In this document: positions 17,699 through 26,899 of the stretch, in pieces | Layout: each line of letters begins with the position of its first letter | Numbering within the stretch: position 1 is the first letter of the stretch | Assembly (NCBI GenBank): GCA_965215055.1 | Contig: OZ244046.1 | Location: 1,550,001 to 1,614,000, forward strand | Length of the DNA stretch: 64,000 bases | Direction: 5' to 3' | Source of the DNA: G965215055 sp965215055 | GTDB lineage: Bacteria > Pseudomonadota > Gammaproteobacteria > UBA4575 | Made by a program: the position numbers and the translations under genes | Notes under the pieces: generated by a model | What the model was told of the DNA's origin: nothing | The model's database searches: none | Seen by the model: only the letters and a program-made list of their open reading frames with translations

Positions 17699-18713
17699 CC
17701 TGCACATTCGGTCAGCTATACCGAAAACACTTAGGGACGCGGGGATTTCCACTTTTGCAGACTTGTTCTGCGGGATTGGGGGGTTCCACTATGCAGCCCA
17801 TGATCTCGGCTTGAAGTGCGTATACGCTTGCGATATAGACGAGCCGTGTAGAATTCAGTACGAACATAACTTCGGTATTACTCCAACCTCTGATATTAAG
17901 CGGGTCAAATCCAATAAGGTTCCAAACCACGACATACTTTTTGCAGGATTCCCCTGCCAACCCTTTTCTATTATTGGGGATATGAAGGGGGTAGAAGATA
18001 GTAGAGGTACACTATTCAATGATATTTTGCGAATCCTGAAAGCCAAGAAGCCAAAAGCATTGGTGTTGGAAAACGTGCGCCAGTTCGCAACAATAGCGAA
18101 GGGGCAAATAATGGATGCCGTGCTTACGGGCTTACATAAACTGGGCTACGCTTGCAAGTGGAAAATCTTGAATGCCCTAGACTTCAAACTTCCGCAAAAG
18201 CGAGAAAGGGTAATCATTGTAGGGCTGCTTGATCATGGAGCCATTGATCTATTTCAATGGCCTGAACCACGTAAACATTATAAACAACTGTCTGAAATAC
18301 TAGAGTCTAGTCCAGACCGAAAGTACTACGTCAGTGAGCAAATTAAACTCAAACGGCAACTAAGTCACACTCCAAGTGTGATGCCCTCGATATGGCACGA
18401 AAATAAGGCTGGTAATATAAGTTCACATCCGTTTTCTTGTGCATTACGGGCAAACGCCAGTCATAACTATCTGCTTGTAGACGGTGAAAGGCGGCTTACT
18501 CCGCGTGAGCAGTTGAGGTTACAGGGCTTTCCTGAAAGTTTTGACATCATCGGAACAGATGGCCAACTTAGAAAACAGGCTGGCAATGCAATACCCGTTC
18601 CGATGGTGCGAGCAGTAATAAGAGAGGTAATGAGTGCGGCAAGTCAAAACGCGGGACGGAATCAGGAAGCACGAACCCTACCCGATAAACGAGTTTCCAG
18701 AATCAGTTATTGA
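17691..18713 (+). CDS. C5-cytosine-specific DNA methyltransferase (transposon cargo)
   Basis: 340 residues. Motif I is FADLFCGIGGFHYA near residue 22, motif IV is GFPCQPFSIIG with the catalytic Cys, motif VI is LVLENVRQF and motif VIII is QKRERVIIVG. A short recognition domain follows, then RLQGFPESF and the motif X block QAGNAIPVPMVRAV. All catalytic elements are present. The short variable region suggests a type II enzyme with a simple target. Its start lies inside the transposase 3' end, so the two are translationally linked. With the next gene it probably forms a restriction-modification pair; it could also be a solitary methylase that stabilises the element. Confidence 0.92.
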   Translation: MADLHIRSAIPKTLRDAGISTFADLFCGIGGFHYAAHDLGLKCVYACDIDEPCRIQYEHNFGITPTSDIKRVKSNKVPNHDILFAGFPCQPFSIIGDMKGVEDSRGTLFNDILRILKAKKPKALVLENVRQFATIAKGQIMDAVLTGLHKLGYACKWKILNALDFKLPQKRERVIIVGLLDHGAIDLFQWPEPRKHYKQLSEILESSPDRKYYVSEQIKLKRQLSHTPSVMPSIWHENKAGNISSHPFSCALRANASHNYLLVDGERRLTPREQLRLQGFPESFDIIGTDGQLRKQAGNAIPVPMVRAVIREVMSAASQNAGRNQEARTLPDKRVSRISY

Positions 18714-19356
18714 ATCTGTCTGCAAGCGTATTGTCCACTTGAAAGCAGTGGGTCATGCGGATATGACCGGCGATCAGTTCAGCAGGATATTCTCGGATTC
18801 AATATCAGGCCAATCACACGGCAAGCCAATAGGGATTGCAGATGTGTCTTGGAACGGCTGCTGTTGGTCAGTTAAGACTGTTCAGCATAAGAACCCACAC
18901 ACTGCGGGGAAAATTCGCCTAATCAGTGGCAGGAATAGCCCTGTATACTCATCTGGTATCAATGATCCGTTTTCTGATTTGCAGGCTACTGGCCAATCTG
19001 TACTCGATATATACAATGACAGAATCAACAAGGCAAAGTGGGATCACGACGACCCTCGCCTTGTAGTATTGGTTCGCAATATGGCTATACAGGAGTTCAC
19101 ACTGTTTGAACGGCCTATCTATCCGTTAGTGGTAAATAGCTATCACTGGAAGGTGAATAAAAATAATAATCTTGAAGGCTTTGAAGAAGATCAACATGTA
19201 TTCACTTGGCAGCCTCACGGTTCACAGTTCACAATCCATGAACCAATTCCACCTAGTGCAACACGGTTTTTAATCAATCGGGAGCCAGGTTTACTGGAGA
19301 TGAAACACGTCCTAAGACTGGTAAAATTCAAACCTAACTGGGTGGAGATTCTTTAG
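18634..19356 (+). CDS. Putative type II restriction endonuclease (methyltransferase partner)
   Basis: 240 residues from GTG 18634 (preceded by AGAGAGG), overlapping the methyltransferase by 80 bases. I do not recognise a named family. Position immediately after a C5 methyltransferase and the segment around residues 70-90 (GIADVSWNG, then WSVKT) could be a PD-(D/E)xK nuclease core: a strand ending in Asp followed by an x-V-K pair. No membrane segments or signal peptide. The 3' end reaches the right inverted repeat. The alternatives are a methylase accessory protein or an unrelated cargo protein. Confidence 0.5.
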   Translation: MRQVKTRDGIRKHEPYPINEFPESVIESVCKRIVHLKAVGHADMTGDQFSRIFSDSISGQSHGKPIGIADVSWNGCCWSVKTVQHKNPHTAGKIRLISGRNSPVYSSGINDPFSDLQATGQSVLDIYNDRINKAKWDHDDPRLVVLVRNMAIQEFTLFERPIYPLVVNSYHWKVNKNNNLEGFEEDQHVFTWQPHGSQFTIHEPIPPSATRFLINREPGLLEMKHVLRLVKFKPNWVEIL

Positions 19357-19385
19357 CTTGTGTGTCAAGTATATAGTTCCCATAA

Positions 19386-21638
19386 TTATAGTGCCGGACT
19401 GCGGTCCACTGCCACGGGTGTGCCGATCTCAATGCGGCCCTCCCAGAGTGGGCCTTCACCGGTGAATTGGCCAGTACGAATCTCGGCGACAGGGTAGTCC
19501 GGCAGTCCGCGCATTGCCGTGCACTGCCCGCCAGCCCTCGTGTGCCCTTTCATCCAGAAATCCAGGTTCTCGAAACCATATTGCCGACGCTCGTCGGAAA
19601 GGTCACGCTCGTCAACCGGATACACGTGCAGGAAGAACCGTGCGTCATTGTCGTCCCGGCGGCATGGTTGTTTGAAGTAGACCAGGCGCTTCCCCAGCAG
19701 GTAGACGTCGAACACCGAGCGGATGATCGGTTCGCTCAACTCTATCCTGGCCGCTTGAAGCTCTATCATGAAGCGGATGAAGGCTTGGTGCGCCTGACCA
19801 TCGCGGTACCCGGTGACCAGGTAGAGATCGAAGGGCGCGGTACGGCTGGCCGCGAAGATTTCCTCGAGTCGATTGATCTGCTCCCGGCTTCTGAATTCCG
19901 GCAGGAACCGGTAGGCGGTCCGCGCCACGTAGGTACAGTCGTGCCGACCTGCGGCGCTGTCCTGGCAGTGCCCGAGTTCGTCCTGCAACCGCGTGGCGGA
20001 CAAGTCGGTCTTCATTTGATCAATGAGTCGCCTTTCAGCGGATCTCGACGACTTGAGGATGTCCCTGCGGATCCAGAATCCACTCCGGGACTGGGGGTTG
20101 GCATGACAGTTTTCCCTGGTCCAATCCGTTATCCACGTCTCCAGTGGTTGGTATAACCGGCCAAACCGGGGGTCGGAGAATATCTCGGCATCCCAGTAGC
20201 AAGACATAGAGGAGTGCATTCTAATGATATCCGGGGCGGCGTAGTGGAAGAAGTAATCCGAACGAAGTGGCGGTTGCAGCTTGGCTATCAAGGGCGAACC
20301 CAAAAAGCCCATGTCCACGACGTTGAACTGCTTGTGCCAGCTCACCACACCCAGGTCGAGGTTGGCGACTGTAGCGCGGGGCAGGTCCTCCGTGTTCGAA
20401 ATCCGGGCGAAATACTGCCGGGTGTCGTCGATCCAAGAGGTTTCGCAGCACAGGCGATATGGTTCAACCGATTTCATGGCCAACGCCAGCAATCCCGTCA
20501 TGGCCAGCACCGGGGCGACCCACCGGGCCCGCCGGCTGCGCAGCAGGCAATACAGAAGCGCAACGGCCCCCAGGGCCGAGACCACGGCGAGGTGCGTGGT
20601 CGTTCTCGCAATATCCAGTCGTGCGCGACCGAACACTGACTCGTTGAACGCCGCGGTCAGGGCCAGGCTGCCGAGCAGCAGCGCCAACAGCGTGTACTCC
20701 CGGCGCGGGGATACGACCAGGAGCGCGGGCAACGACAGCAGCAGCACGCCACCGTGAGAATCCAGGATGGACCCGGCGCGCATATGCTCCCAATCCAGTG
20801 CCAGCCAGGGGCGGAGATTGTCGAATACGGAAATGCCCTGGGCGTAGGCCGTGTTGGGCAGCACGTCGCCGAAGTAGAGATATCGCCATCCCTGGAACAG
20901 GGCCCACAGCCCCAGGACCAGCAGGGAAACACGCGCCCCTCGCCAGTTCCGGAACGCCACCCGCCAGAATACGCCGAAGATAACCAGCATCGGACCGATG
21001 TGCCAGATGCCCTCGATGCGGGAGATGGACGCCAGGAAGATCGGGATAGCCCACCAGTACGCACCCCCTCTCTCCGGGTTTCGAACCAGCATGACCATGC
21101 CCAGCACGGTTGCCAGGAAGAGGACGTGGGTGACGGCATTCTCCATCCCCGACCCGTGCCACAGCAGGAAGGGCCGCAGCCAGACCAGGCACACCGCGGC
21201 CAACCCGGCCAGGGCAACGGCCAGGACTTTCCGTTCCGGGAAAAACAGTACCCACAGCACGCCCAGCAGGAAGGTTGCAATCATCGTTTGTGCTTTCGCG
21301 TACGTGGCGTAGCCGACACCGGTGACGGCGTACGCCGCGGCGTAGAGGAAGAATTGCACCGGTGCCGAGTAACCCTCGACCCGGCCGCCGGAAGGGTTGA
21401 CCCCGATGAACCCGTACTCTACGAGGTTGCGGGCATGACTCATCGTGATCACCGCATCGTCGCGAACCTGGTACAGTCGGTCTTCGATGCCCGACCAGGC
21501 CCATCCGAAGATCAGGATGAACAACAGCCCGCCCAGCAGCGCGAGCCCGCACAAAAGTCCACCACGGGGGGGGGGGGGGGGGGGGGCTACTTCGTTCACT
21601 ACCTGCTGAACGGTATGGGTTGTGCGCCCATCACTCAT
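19386..21638 (-). CDS. GT-C membrane glycosyltransferase, type C, with poly-proline tract near the N-terminus
   Basis: 750 residues from the ATG at 21638 (GGGAGA upstream). It opens M-S-D-G-R-T-T-H-T-V-Q-Q-V-V-N-E, the leader block seen before type A genes, here in frame. Six prolines from the 21-base tract follow, then a hydrophobic helix and the acidic motif VRDDAVITMSHARNL at about residue 58. NPSGGRVEGYSAPVQ resembles AftB-like arabinofuranosyltransferases. The periplasmic region differs from type A. The C-terminus carries the shared module (DARFFLHVYPVDERDLSDER, YGFENLDFWM, GLPDYPVAEIRTGQFTGE) and ends PVAVDRSPAL. The last bases of its 3' end lie just outside the transposon target duplication. 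Confidence 0.8.
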   Translation of the reverse strand: MSDGRTTHTVQQVVNEVAPPPPPPRGGLLCGLALLGGLLFILIFGWAWSGIEDRLYQVRDDAVITMSHARNLVEYGFIGVNPSGGRVEGYSAPVQFFLYAAAYAVTGVGYATYAKAQTMIATFLLGVLWVLFFPERKVLAVALAGLAAVCLVWLRPFLLWHGSGMENAVTHVLFLATVLGMVMLVRNPERGGAYWWAIPIFLASISRIEGIWHIGPMLVIFGVFWRVAFRNWRGARVSLLVLGLWALFQGWRYLYFGDVLPNTAYAQGISVFDNLRPWLALDWEHMRAGSILDSHGGVLLLSLPALLVVSPRREYTLLALLLGSLALTAAFNESVFGRARLDIARTTTHLAVVSALGAVALLYCLLRSRRARWVAPVLAMTGLLALAMKSVEPYRLCCETSWIDDTRQYFARISNTEDLPRATVANLDLGVVSWHKQFNVVDMGFLGSPLIAKLQPPLRSDYFFHYAAPDIIRMHSSMSCYWDAEIFSDPRFGRLYQPLETWITDWTRENCHANPQSRSGFWIRRDILKSSRSAERRLIDQMKTDLSATRLQDELGHCQDSAAGRHDCTYVARTAYRFLPEFRSREQINRLEEIFAASRTAPFDLYLVTGYRDGQAHQAFIRFMIELQAARIELSEPIIRSVFDVYLLGKRLVYFKQPCRRDDNDARFFLHVYPVDERDLSDERRQYGFENLDFWMKGHTRAGGQCTAMRGLPDYPVAEIRTGQFTGEGPLWEGRIEIGTPVAVDRSPAL
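21566..21586. repeat. G21 homopolymer tract in type C glycosyltransferase
   Basis: Twenty-one G on the plus strand encode six consecutive prolines and parts of the flanking Ala and Arg codons, 18 codons after the start. The frame is on at this length; any change not a multiple of three truncates the protein. Confidence 0.85.
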
Positions 21639-21666
21639 GGTGCAGGTCTCCCGTCGCGGTTCCTTT

Positions 21667-22998
21667 TCATAAGGCCAGCCGGCGCGACAGGGCGGAAGCA
21701 AACTTGGGCTGTGCCCCGGCCACCTTGGCGCGGACTGCCTTGAAGGCGTCGTGGCGTGGATAGCCCTCACATATCCGCTCCGGTGCACAACGGGCGTCCT
21801 TGGCGAGATAGATCCGCCCGCCGTGCTGATGGGTAATTGTGTCGAGTTTGTCGAGTAATGCCAGTGTGTCGTTGCGCATTGGAAAATCGAGCGCGAAGGT
21901 ATAGCCTTCCATGGGGAATGACATCAACCCTTCCCCGGCAGGGCCGAACAGTTTGAGCACGGCAAAAAACGAGCCCTGTCCTGCAGCGGCTATGCGTTTC
22001 AGTAAGGCCGTGAGCCCGGCAAGGCTCTCGCTTTTGGGCAGCACGCACTGGTACTGGACGAATCCCCGCCGCCCGTAGAGGCGGTTCCACGCTTCGACAC
22101 GGTCCAGGGGAAAGAAAAACGGATCGAAATGAACCGGTCTTGCCTCGGTGCGCATACGCCCGCGTCGGTAGTAAAGTTCGTTGAAGAGACTGATCGAAAA
22201 GCGGTTGAGAAGAATGGCTGGTGCATCCACTGGAACTGTGAGTTTGCCCGCAGGCGCCGAGCGCAGGGGATCCGCCGCCAGTCGTGACGGCAGTGCAGCA
22301 CGTTCCATGAATGCGCCGCGCGTCATCACCGCACGGCCCAGCTTTGTACCTCGCGCCAGGCAGTCGATCCAGGCTGCACTGTAGGGCCATTCCTGGGATG
22401 TCTCGAACAAGGCCATGGTTTCGTCGAGATCGTGAGTGGGCAGGGTCTCTTCTATCAAGAAGGCGGTATCGATCGGTCGCAGCCGGAAGCTCGCGGAGAG
22501 GATCGCCCCGGTCAGTCCCATCCCGCCGATGGTGGCTCGAAAGAGGTCGGCATGGTCCGTTCGGCTGCATTCCCGTATCTCGCCGTCCGCGGTGGCCAGG
22601 ACCAGCGATTCGACGTGCGTGCCGAAGGATCCATTGCGGTGATGGTTCTTGCCATGCACGTCTGCGGCAATCATACCGCCGACGGTGACGAACCGGGTTC
22701 CCGGAACCACCGGCGGAAACCAGCCGCGCGGCACGAACGTCTCCAGGACGTCGGCGAGCAGCACGCCGGCCTCGCAGGTCAACAGGCCGGTCTCGGCATC
22801 GAACGCCTGCATCCGGTCCATCGCCAGCATGGAGAGCGTCAGGTCCAGGTTGAGCGCGGCGTCGCCGTAGGAACGGCCGTTGCCACGGGCGATGAGGGTG
22901 TCGCTGCGGCAAAGCAGGACGGGTAGTGCCTCGCCCTCGCGAAGATGCTCGACCTGGCAGTCGAGCACTGGATACTGCCCCCAGCCGGAAAGTTTCAT
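21667..22998 (-). CDS. FAD-linked oxidase, DprE1-like (decaprenylphosphoryl-ribose 2-oxidase family)
   Basis: 443 residues from ATG 22998, inside an ATGA overlap with the GtrA-like gene. The FAD-binding segment includes ARGNGRSYGDAA and PPVVPGTRFVTVGG, then ADVHGKNHHRNGSFG, a set characteristic of the DprE1/vanillyl-alcohol-oxidase fold. The C-terminal substrate domain contains GRRGFVQYQCVLP and AKDARCAPE. DprE1 oxidises polyprenyl-phospho-ribose at C2; DprE2 then reduces it to the arabinose epimer. A DprE2-like SDR is at 8806-9708 in the same transcription direction. This pair is the strongest hint that the tandem glycosyltransferases use polyprenyl-phospho-D-arabinofuranose. A long overlapping ORF in another frame is a high-GC shadow. 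Confidence 0.88.
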   Translation of the reverse strand: MKLSGWGQYPVLDCQVEHLREGEALPVLLCRSDTLIARGNGRSYGDAALNLDLTLSMLAMDRMQAFDAETGLLTCEAGVLLADVLETFVPRGWFPPVVPGTRFVTVGGMIAADVHGKNHHRNGSFGTHVESLVLATADGEIRECSRTDHADLFRATIGGMGLTGAILSASFRLRPIDTAFLIEETLPTHDLDETMALFETSQEWPYSAAWIDCLARGTKLGRAVMTRGAFMERAALPSRLAADPLRSAPAGKLTVPVDAPAILLNRFSISLFNELYYRRGRMRTEARPVHFDPFFFPLDRVEAWNRLYGRRGFVQYQCVLPKSESLAGLTALLKRIAAAGQGSFFAVLKLFGPAGEGLMSFPMEGYTFALDFPMRNDTLALLDKLDTITHQHGGRIYLAKDARCAPERICEGYPRHDAFKAVRAKVAGAQPKFASALSRRLAL

Positions 22999-23471
22999 AC
23001 TCCCTCTCTCCGGAAAACGAAACGCCGGTCCAGCCGGTACTTGATAGTGTAGCCAATAGCGAGTCCGATCGCTGCGCCGATGTAACGCAGCCAGTAGGCA
23101 TCGCCCATGGCTGCGAACGCCAGTTCCGTCGCCCAGAAGATGCAGGTCGTCAGCACGCCCGTCAGCGTATACAGGGCGAACTCCCGCGAACGACCGCGCA
23201 GCGAGACGGGCGGGCCGCAAAATATCCAGCGACGGTCGAGCACGTACTTGGTGAATAACCCAGTGACAGTTCCCGCTATCATGGCTACGTATAGTTCATA
23301 GTGGCCAGTGTACAGTGTGCTGCTGACGTGCTGGGTTACAATGTTGATCGCTGTGGCCAGCACGGCGAACGCGCCATAGCGCAAGGTCAGTACCGAACCC
23401 GCGGCGAGCCAGGTATCGGATGAAAACGCGGAGCGAGGCGGATGCAGGGGAGACGGATAACCCTTGCTCAT
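22995..23471 (-). CDS. GtrA-like membrane protein
   Basis: 158 residues with four hydrophobic segments and the two characteristic repeats TKYVLDRRWIF and IKYRLDRRFVF at the ends of helices 2 and 4, as in GtrA-family proteins. These small proteins are thought to help flip or hold polyprenyl-linked sugars in the inner membrane and frequently accompany DprE1 and GT-C glycosyltransferases. The ATG at 23471 overlaps the upstream stop (ATGA), and its own stop overlaps DprE1. Confidence 0.85.
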   Translation of the reverse strand: MSKGYPSPLHPPRSAFSSDTWLAAGSVLTLRYGAFAVLATAINIVTQHVSSTLYTGHYELYVAMIAGTVTGLFTKYVLDRRWIFCGPPVSLRGRSREFALYTLTGVLTTCIFWATELAFAAMGDAYWLRYIGAAIGLAIGYTIKYRLDRRFVFRREGV

Positions 23472-25048
23472 CTTGTCACTTTGAAGACGATACCGTCTTC
23501 CAGTTCCGCCACCGGTTCCAGGTTCGGTAATAACCTTAAATCGGCCTCCCCATAATCATAGCGATTCTGGTTAAACGCTCTGTAGAACCAGACCACATAA
23601 TCGCCATCCTGGCTCCAGACCCGTTTCAGCCTGGTGTGAGACGTCGGGAGGCGATGGTAAAAGGCATACTTCCAGATTCTACCAATGTGAAGGGATAAAA
23701 GCCGCGGTAAGTTGCTGTATATTTTCGTCCCAACGAGGTTTTCCCGGACGTATCGCAGCGTCTCGGAACCGGTCCAGCGTGGCCCGTTGAAACCGCGGTC
23801 CAGATCGCCTCGGCTTGCCTCGGTAACGGTGCGGACATTCAGGACTGCCTGGCTCACTACTCCCAGGGAAAGAACGATCATCACGATGGCGGCCAGCACG
23901 CTTCCCTTCTTTCCTGGCATCACCCTGCGGATAACCGGCAGGCTGCCAACGCTTCCCAGCAGCCTTCTCTCCCGCTCATGGTGGAGCACCCGGTCCAGCG
24001 CAAACACGCCGACTATCAGGAGTGGAATATAAATCGGAACCAGTTGTTTCACGCCTATGCCTCTTTCCGGATAGATGCCGACCAGGAGTGATATGGACAG
24101 GATGAACAGAACGATGTGGGTCGGCACAAAGCCCCCGAACAGCCAGAAAGGACGCCAGTCAGCAACCTTCAGACGCCGCCACTGTACTATGATCAGAATG
24201 CAAACGAACGGGGCCAGAACCACGGCAGTATTGGTATGCGCCCAACGCCACAGGATCTCGAAAATATCTTGCAGCATCATCGGCACGGGATAGTCCCAGG
24301 GCGGCAGGTGCGTAGTGAACTTTCCGATAACCAAGAAATTGCGCAGTAGCCACAGGGCCATCGGTACCGCTACGATCAGCGAGTAAATAGCGACCTGTCC
24401 CGCTCTCCGGGTCATGGAGACCTTCGGCTGGAAGAGCAGAACCAGTCCTACGAAAGCTGGCACGGCCACTCCAATGTACCGGGTCTGCCAGGCCAGGGTG
24501 CTGAATATCGCCACCCAGACCAGCGTCCGGAGTCTCCCATCGGCCAGGAACCTGTCAGTCCAAACCAGGGCCAGGGTTACCAGCAGGATGAACAGGGTAT
24601 CGGAGAACACCCACGACGACAGGAACGTCAGTGGGACGGCCAGGGCTGTCGCCAGGCAGCCCCACGCTGCCAGGAAGCGAGATTCCAGGCGTTGCCGCAG
24701 GTACCACCCCACGACGAAAACAGTCAGTCCGAAGATGACGGCGTTGAGGGGACCGGCAACGTCAAGTGGATCAAATATCCCCAGGCTGGCGGCAGCCAGC
24801 AGCAGGGGGTAGAGAGGAGGCCAAAGAGAATAAGGGAGTCCATCGAACCTGAGAAGGCCTTCCCCGGCCAGCAGACTCCGGGCAGCGTGTATGTAATACG
24901 CCGAATCCACGCCTAGTACTACTCCGAAGGTGACGTGTCCCAGCACGAGAGCGATACCCAGTGCGGCGATGGCGATCGTCAACAGGGTGAAGCAGTCGGG
25001 CCGAAAGCGCGCCGGGAATGCCGTCAGCGGGTTTGCCCTGGGTGACAT
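23468..25048 (-). CDS. GT-C (ArnT/GT39-like) membrane glycosyltransferase, type D copy 1
   Basis: 526 residues from the ATG at 25048, chosen by alignment with its tandem paralogue, which starts M-A-L-K-A-N-P-L; an ATG at 25075 is also possible. Ten or more hydrophobic segments. The first periplasmic loop has VLGVDSAYYIHAARSLLAG with the acidic residue expected of GT-C enzymes, followed by SLWPPLYPLLLA. The C-terminal soluble region is short, ending with ELEDGIVFKVTR, and lacks the module of types A-C. It resembles dolichyl/undecaprenyl-phosphate sugar transferases of the PMT/ArnT clan. It has 4-base overlap coupling with the GtrA-like gene. Confidence 0.8.
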   Translation of the reverse strand: MSPRANPLTAFPARFRPDCFTLLTIAIAALGIALVLGHVTFGVVLGVDSAYYIHAARSLLAGEGLLRFDGLPYSLWPPLYPLLLAAASLGIFDPLDVAGPLNAVIFGLTVFVVGWYLRQRLESRFLAAWGCLATALAVPLTFLSSWVFSDTLFILLVTLALVWTDRFLADGRLRTLVWVAIFSTLAWQTRYIGVAVPAFVGLVLLFQPKVSMTRRAGQVAIYSLIVAVPMALWLLRNFLVIGKFTTHLPPWDYPVPMMLQDIFEILWRWAHTNTAVVLAPFVCILIIVQWRRLKVADWRPFWLFGGFVPTHIVLFILSISLLVGIYPERGIGVKQLVPIYIPLLIVGVFALDRVLHHERERRLLGSVGSLPVIRRVMPGKKGSVLAAIVMIVLSLGVVSQAVLNVRTVTEASRGDLDRGFNGPRWTGSETLRYVRENLVGTKIYSNLPRLLSLHIGRIWKYAFYHRLPTSHTRLKRVWSQDGDYVVWFYRAFNQNRYDYGEADLRLLPNLEPVAELEDGIVFKVTR

Positions 25049-25283
25049 TACGTCGGTCGCACGCCGGCGTTTCATCACAGCGCAGCCACCAACCAATGAG
25101 AAAGCAGTGCCTTTGATACCTGAGTTTCCGGAGGGGAGGTCAAGGTGTTAATGAGCCGACAGGTGTGTTCGGGAGCTTGTATATAATTTTTTACCTAAAC
25201 GCCTGCAGGATTGTACGCTGTTTTCAGGATGCTGCAATCTCTAACGACATTTAAGCACACCAGGTGGGACACGTGGCCCTTGT

Positions 25284-26876
25284 TTATCTTGTCACCTTGA
25301 AGACGATACCGTCTTCCAGTTCCACCACCCGTTCCAGGTTCGACAATAACCGTAGATCGGCCTCCCCATAATCGTAGCGATGCTGACCCCATGCTCTGAA
25401 CCAGACTACGTACGTGCCATGGGGGTCTGATAACCGCTTCAACTGGCACTTCAGTTCGGCACGACGTGTCAGGAGAAAGTAGTAAAACGCCTGCTCCCGG
25501 TTTCTTCCCGTGTGAAGCGACAGGACCTGCGGTGCGTTGCTATAGTATGTTCCCGCTGAAACAAGATTTTCCCGGACGTATCGCAACGTCTCGGAGCCGG
25601 TCCAGCGCGGTCCATTGGACCCGAGGTCCAGGTCGCCTCGGCTTGCCGCGATAACGGCACGGACATTCGGGACGGCCTGGCCTACCATCCCCAGGGAAAG
25701 AACGATCATCACGATGGCGACCAGTACGCTTCCCTTCTTTCCAGGCATCATCGTTCGAACGATCGAAAGACTGCCGACGTTTCCCAGCAGCCCTCTCTCC
25801 CGTTCATGGTGGAGCACCCGATCCAGTGCGAACACGCCTGCTACCAGGAGTGGAATATAGATTGGAACCAGGAGTCTCTCGTCTATGCCTCCTTCCAGGT
25901 AGATGCCGATCAGGAGCGATATGGACAGGATGAACAGGACGATGTAGGTCAGTGCAAAGCCCCCGAACAGCCAGAAAGGACGCCAGTTTTCTCCGCTAGC
26001 CCTGCGACAGAGAATATAAACCAACGGCACCAGGACTATCACAGCAATATTGATCTGCGTCCAATGTGTCCAGTTCCACAGGATCTCGACAATATCCCGC
26101 AACATCATCAGCACAGGGTAGTCACGAGGTGGCGGGTGCACAGTGAATTCTCCGATAGCCAAGAAATTGCGCAGCAGCCACAGTACCATCGGCACCGCCA
26201 CGATCAGCGAGTAAATAGTGACATGTCCCGCTCTCCGGGTCATGGAGGTCCCAGGCCGGAAGAGCAGAACCAGTCCTATAAAAGCTGGCACGGCCACTCC
26301 GATGTACCGGGTCTGCCAAGCCAGGGCGCTGAACGCCGCTGCCCAGACCAGCGTCCAGAGTTTTCCATCGGTCAGAAACCTGTCGACCCGAACCAGGGCC
26401 AGGGTTGCCAACAGGATGAACAGGGGATCGGAGAGCACCCACGACGACAAGAACGTCAGCGGAGTTGCCAGGGCCGTCGCCAGGCAGCCCCACATCGCCA
26501 GGAAGCGAGACTCCAGACGGTGCCGCAGGTACCCTCCCACGACGAAAACAGTCAGTCCGAAGATGATGACGTTGAGGGGGCCGGCAACGTCAAGTGGATC
26601 GAATATCCCCAGGCTGGCTGCCGCCAGCAGCAGGGGGTAGAGAGGAGGCCACGAGGTGAAAGGCTGTCCATCGAACCTGAGAAGGCCTTCCCCGGCCAGT
26701 AAACTCCCGGCGGCGGCAATGTACTGCACCGAATCCGTGCTTAGTACTACTCCGAAGATGACGTGTCCCAGCACGAGAGCGGCACCCAGTGCGGCGATGG
26801 CGATCGTCAACAGGGTGAAGCGGTCGGGCCGAAAGCGCACCGGGAATGCCGTCAAAGGGTTTGCCTTGAGTGCCAT
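25284..26876 (-). CDS. GT-C (ArnT/GT39-like) membrane glycosyltransferase, type D copy 2
   Basis: 530 residues from ATG 26876. It is strongly similar to type D copy 1 along its whole length, with the same LTAFP start region, VLSTDSVQYIAAAGSLLAG acidic loop, SWPPLYPLLLA and ELEDGIVFKVTR end, so the pair arose by tandem duplication. It starts 23 bases after suhB, suggesting it is transcribed from the suhB promoter region. The 235 bases between the two type D genes hold no other convincing gene. Substrate unknown. Confidence 0.8.
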   Translation of the reverse strand: MALKANPLTAFPVRFRPDRFTLLTIAIAALGAALVLGHVIFGVVLSTDSVQYIAAAGSLLAGEGLLRFDGQPFTSWPPLYPLLLAAASLGIFDPLDVAGPLNVIIFGLTVFVVGGYLRHRLESRFLAMWGCLATALATPLTFLSSWVLSDPLFILLATLALVRVDRFLTDGKLWTLVWAAAFSALAWQTRYIGVAVPAFIGLVLLFRPGTSMTRRAGHVTIYSLIVAVPMVLWLLRNFLAIGEFTVHPPPRDYPVLMMLRDIVEILWNWTHWTQINIAVIVLVPLVYILCRRASGENWRPFWLFGGFALTYIVLFILSISLLIGIYLEGGIDERLLVPIYIPLLVAGVFALDRVLHHERERGLLGNVGSLSIVRTMMPGKKGSVLVAIVMIVLSLGMVGQAVPNVRAVIAASRGDLDLGSNGPRWTGSETLRYVRENLVSAGTYYSNAPQVLSLHTGRNREQAFYYFLLTRRAELKCQLKRLSDPHGTYVVWFRAWGQHRYDYGEADLRLLSNLERVVELEDGIVFKVTR

Positions 26877-26899
26877 CGTGTCAGTCGCGCGGCACGGCT

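Larger units (their letters stand above)
16677..19381. mobile_element. IS1595-family transposon with DNA methyltransferase and putative endonuclease cargo
   Basis: 2,705 bp bounded by perfect 24-bp terminal inverted repeats (16677-16700 and 19358-19381, beginning GGGAACTATATACTTGAC) and flanked by an exact 8-bp target duplication ATAATTAT (16669-16676 and 19382-19389). It contains three overlapping plus-strand genes: a transposase of IS1595 type, a C5 cytosine methyltransferase and a 240-residue partner. Base composition is much more AT-rich than the flanking glycosyltransferase DNA. Eight-base duplications and GGG-starting ends fit the IS1595 group, for which cargo-bearing members are known. 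Intact ends and duplication indicate a recent insertion. Confidence 0.92.

Noticed and set aside
21767..23101. 444-codon minus-strand ORF overlapping the DprE1-like gene
   Set aside because: Arg/Pro/Ser-rich shadow in another frame of a clear DprE1 homologue.
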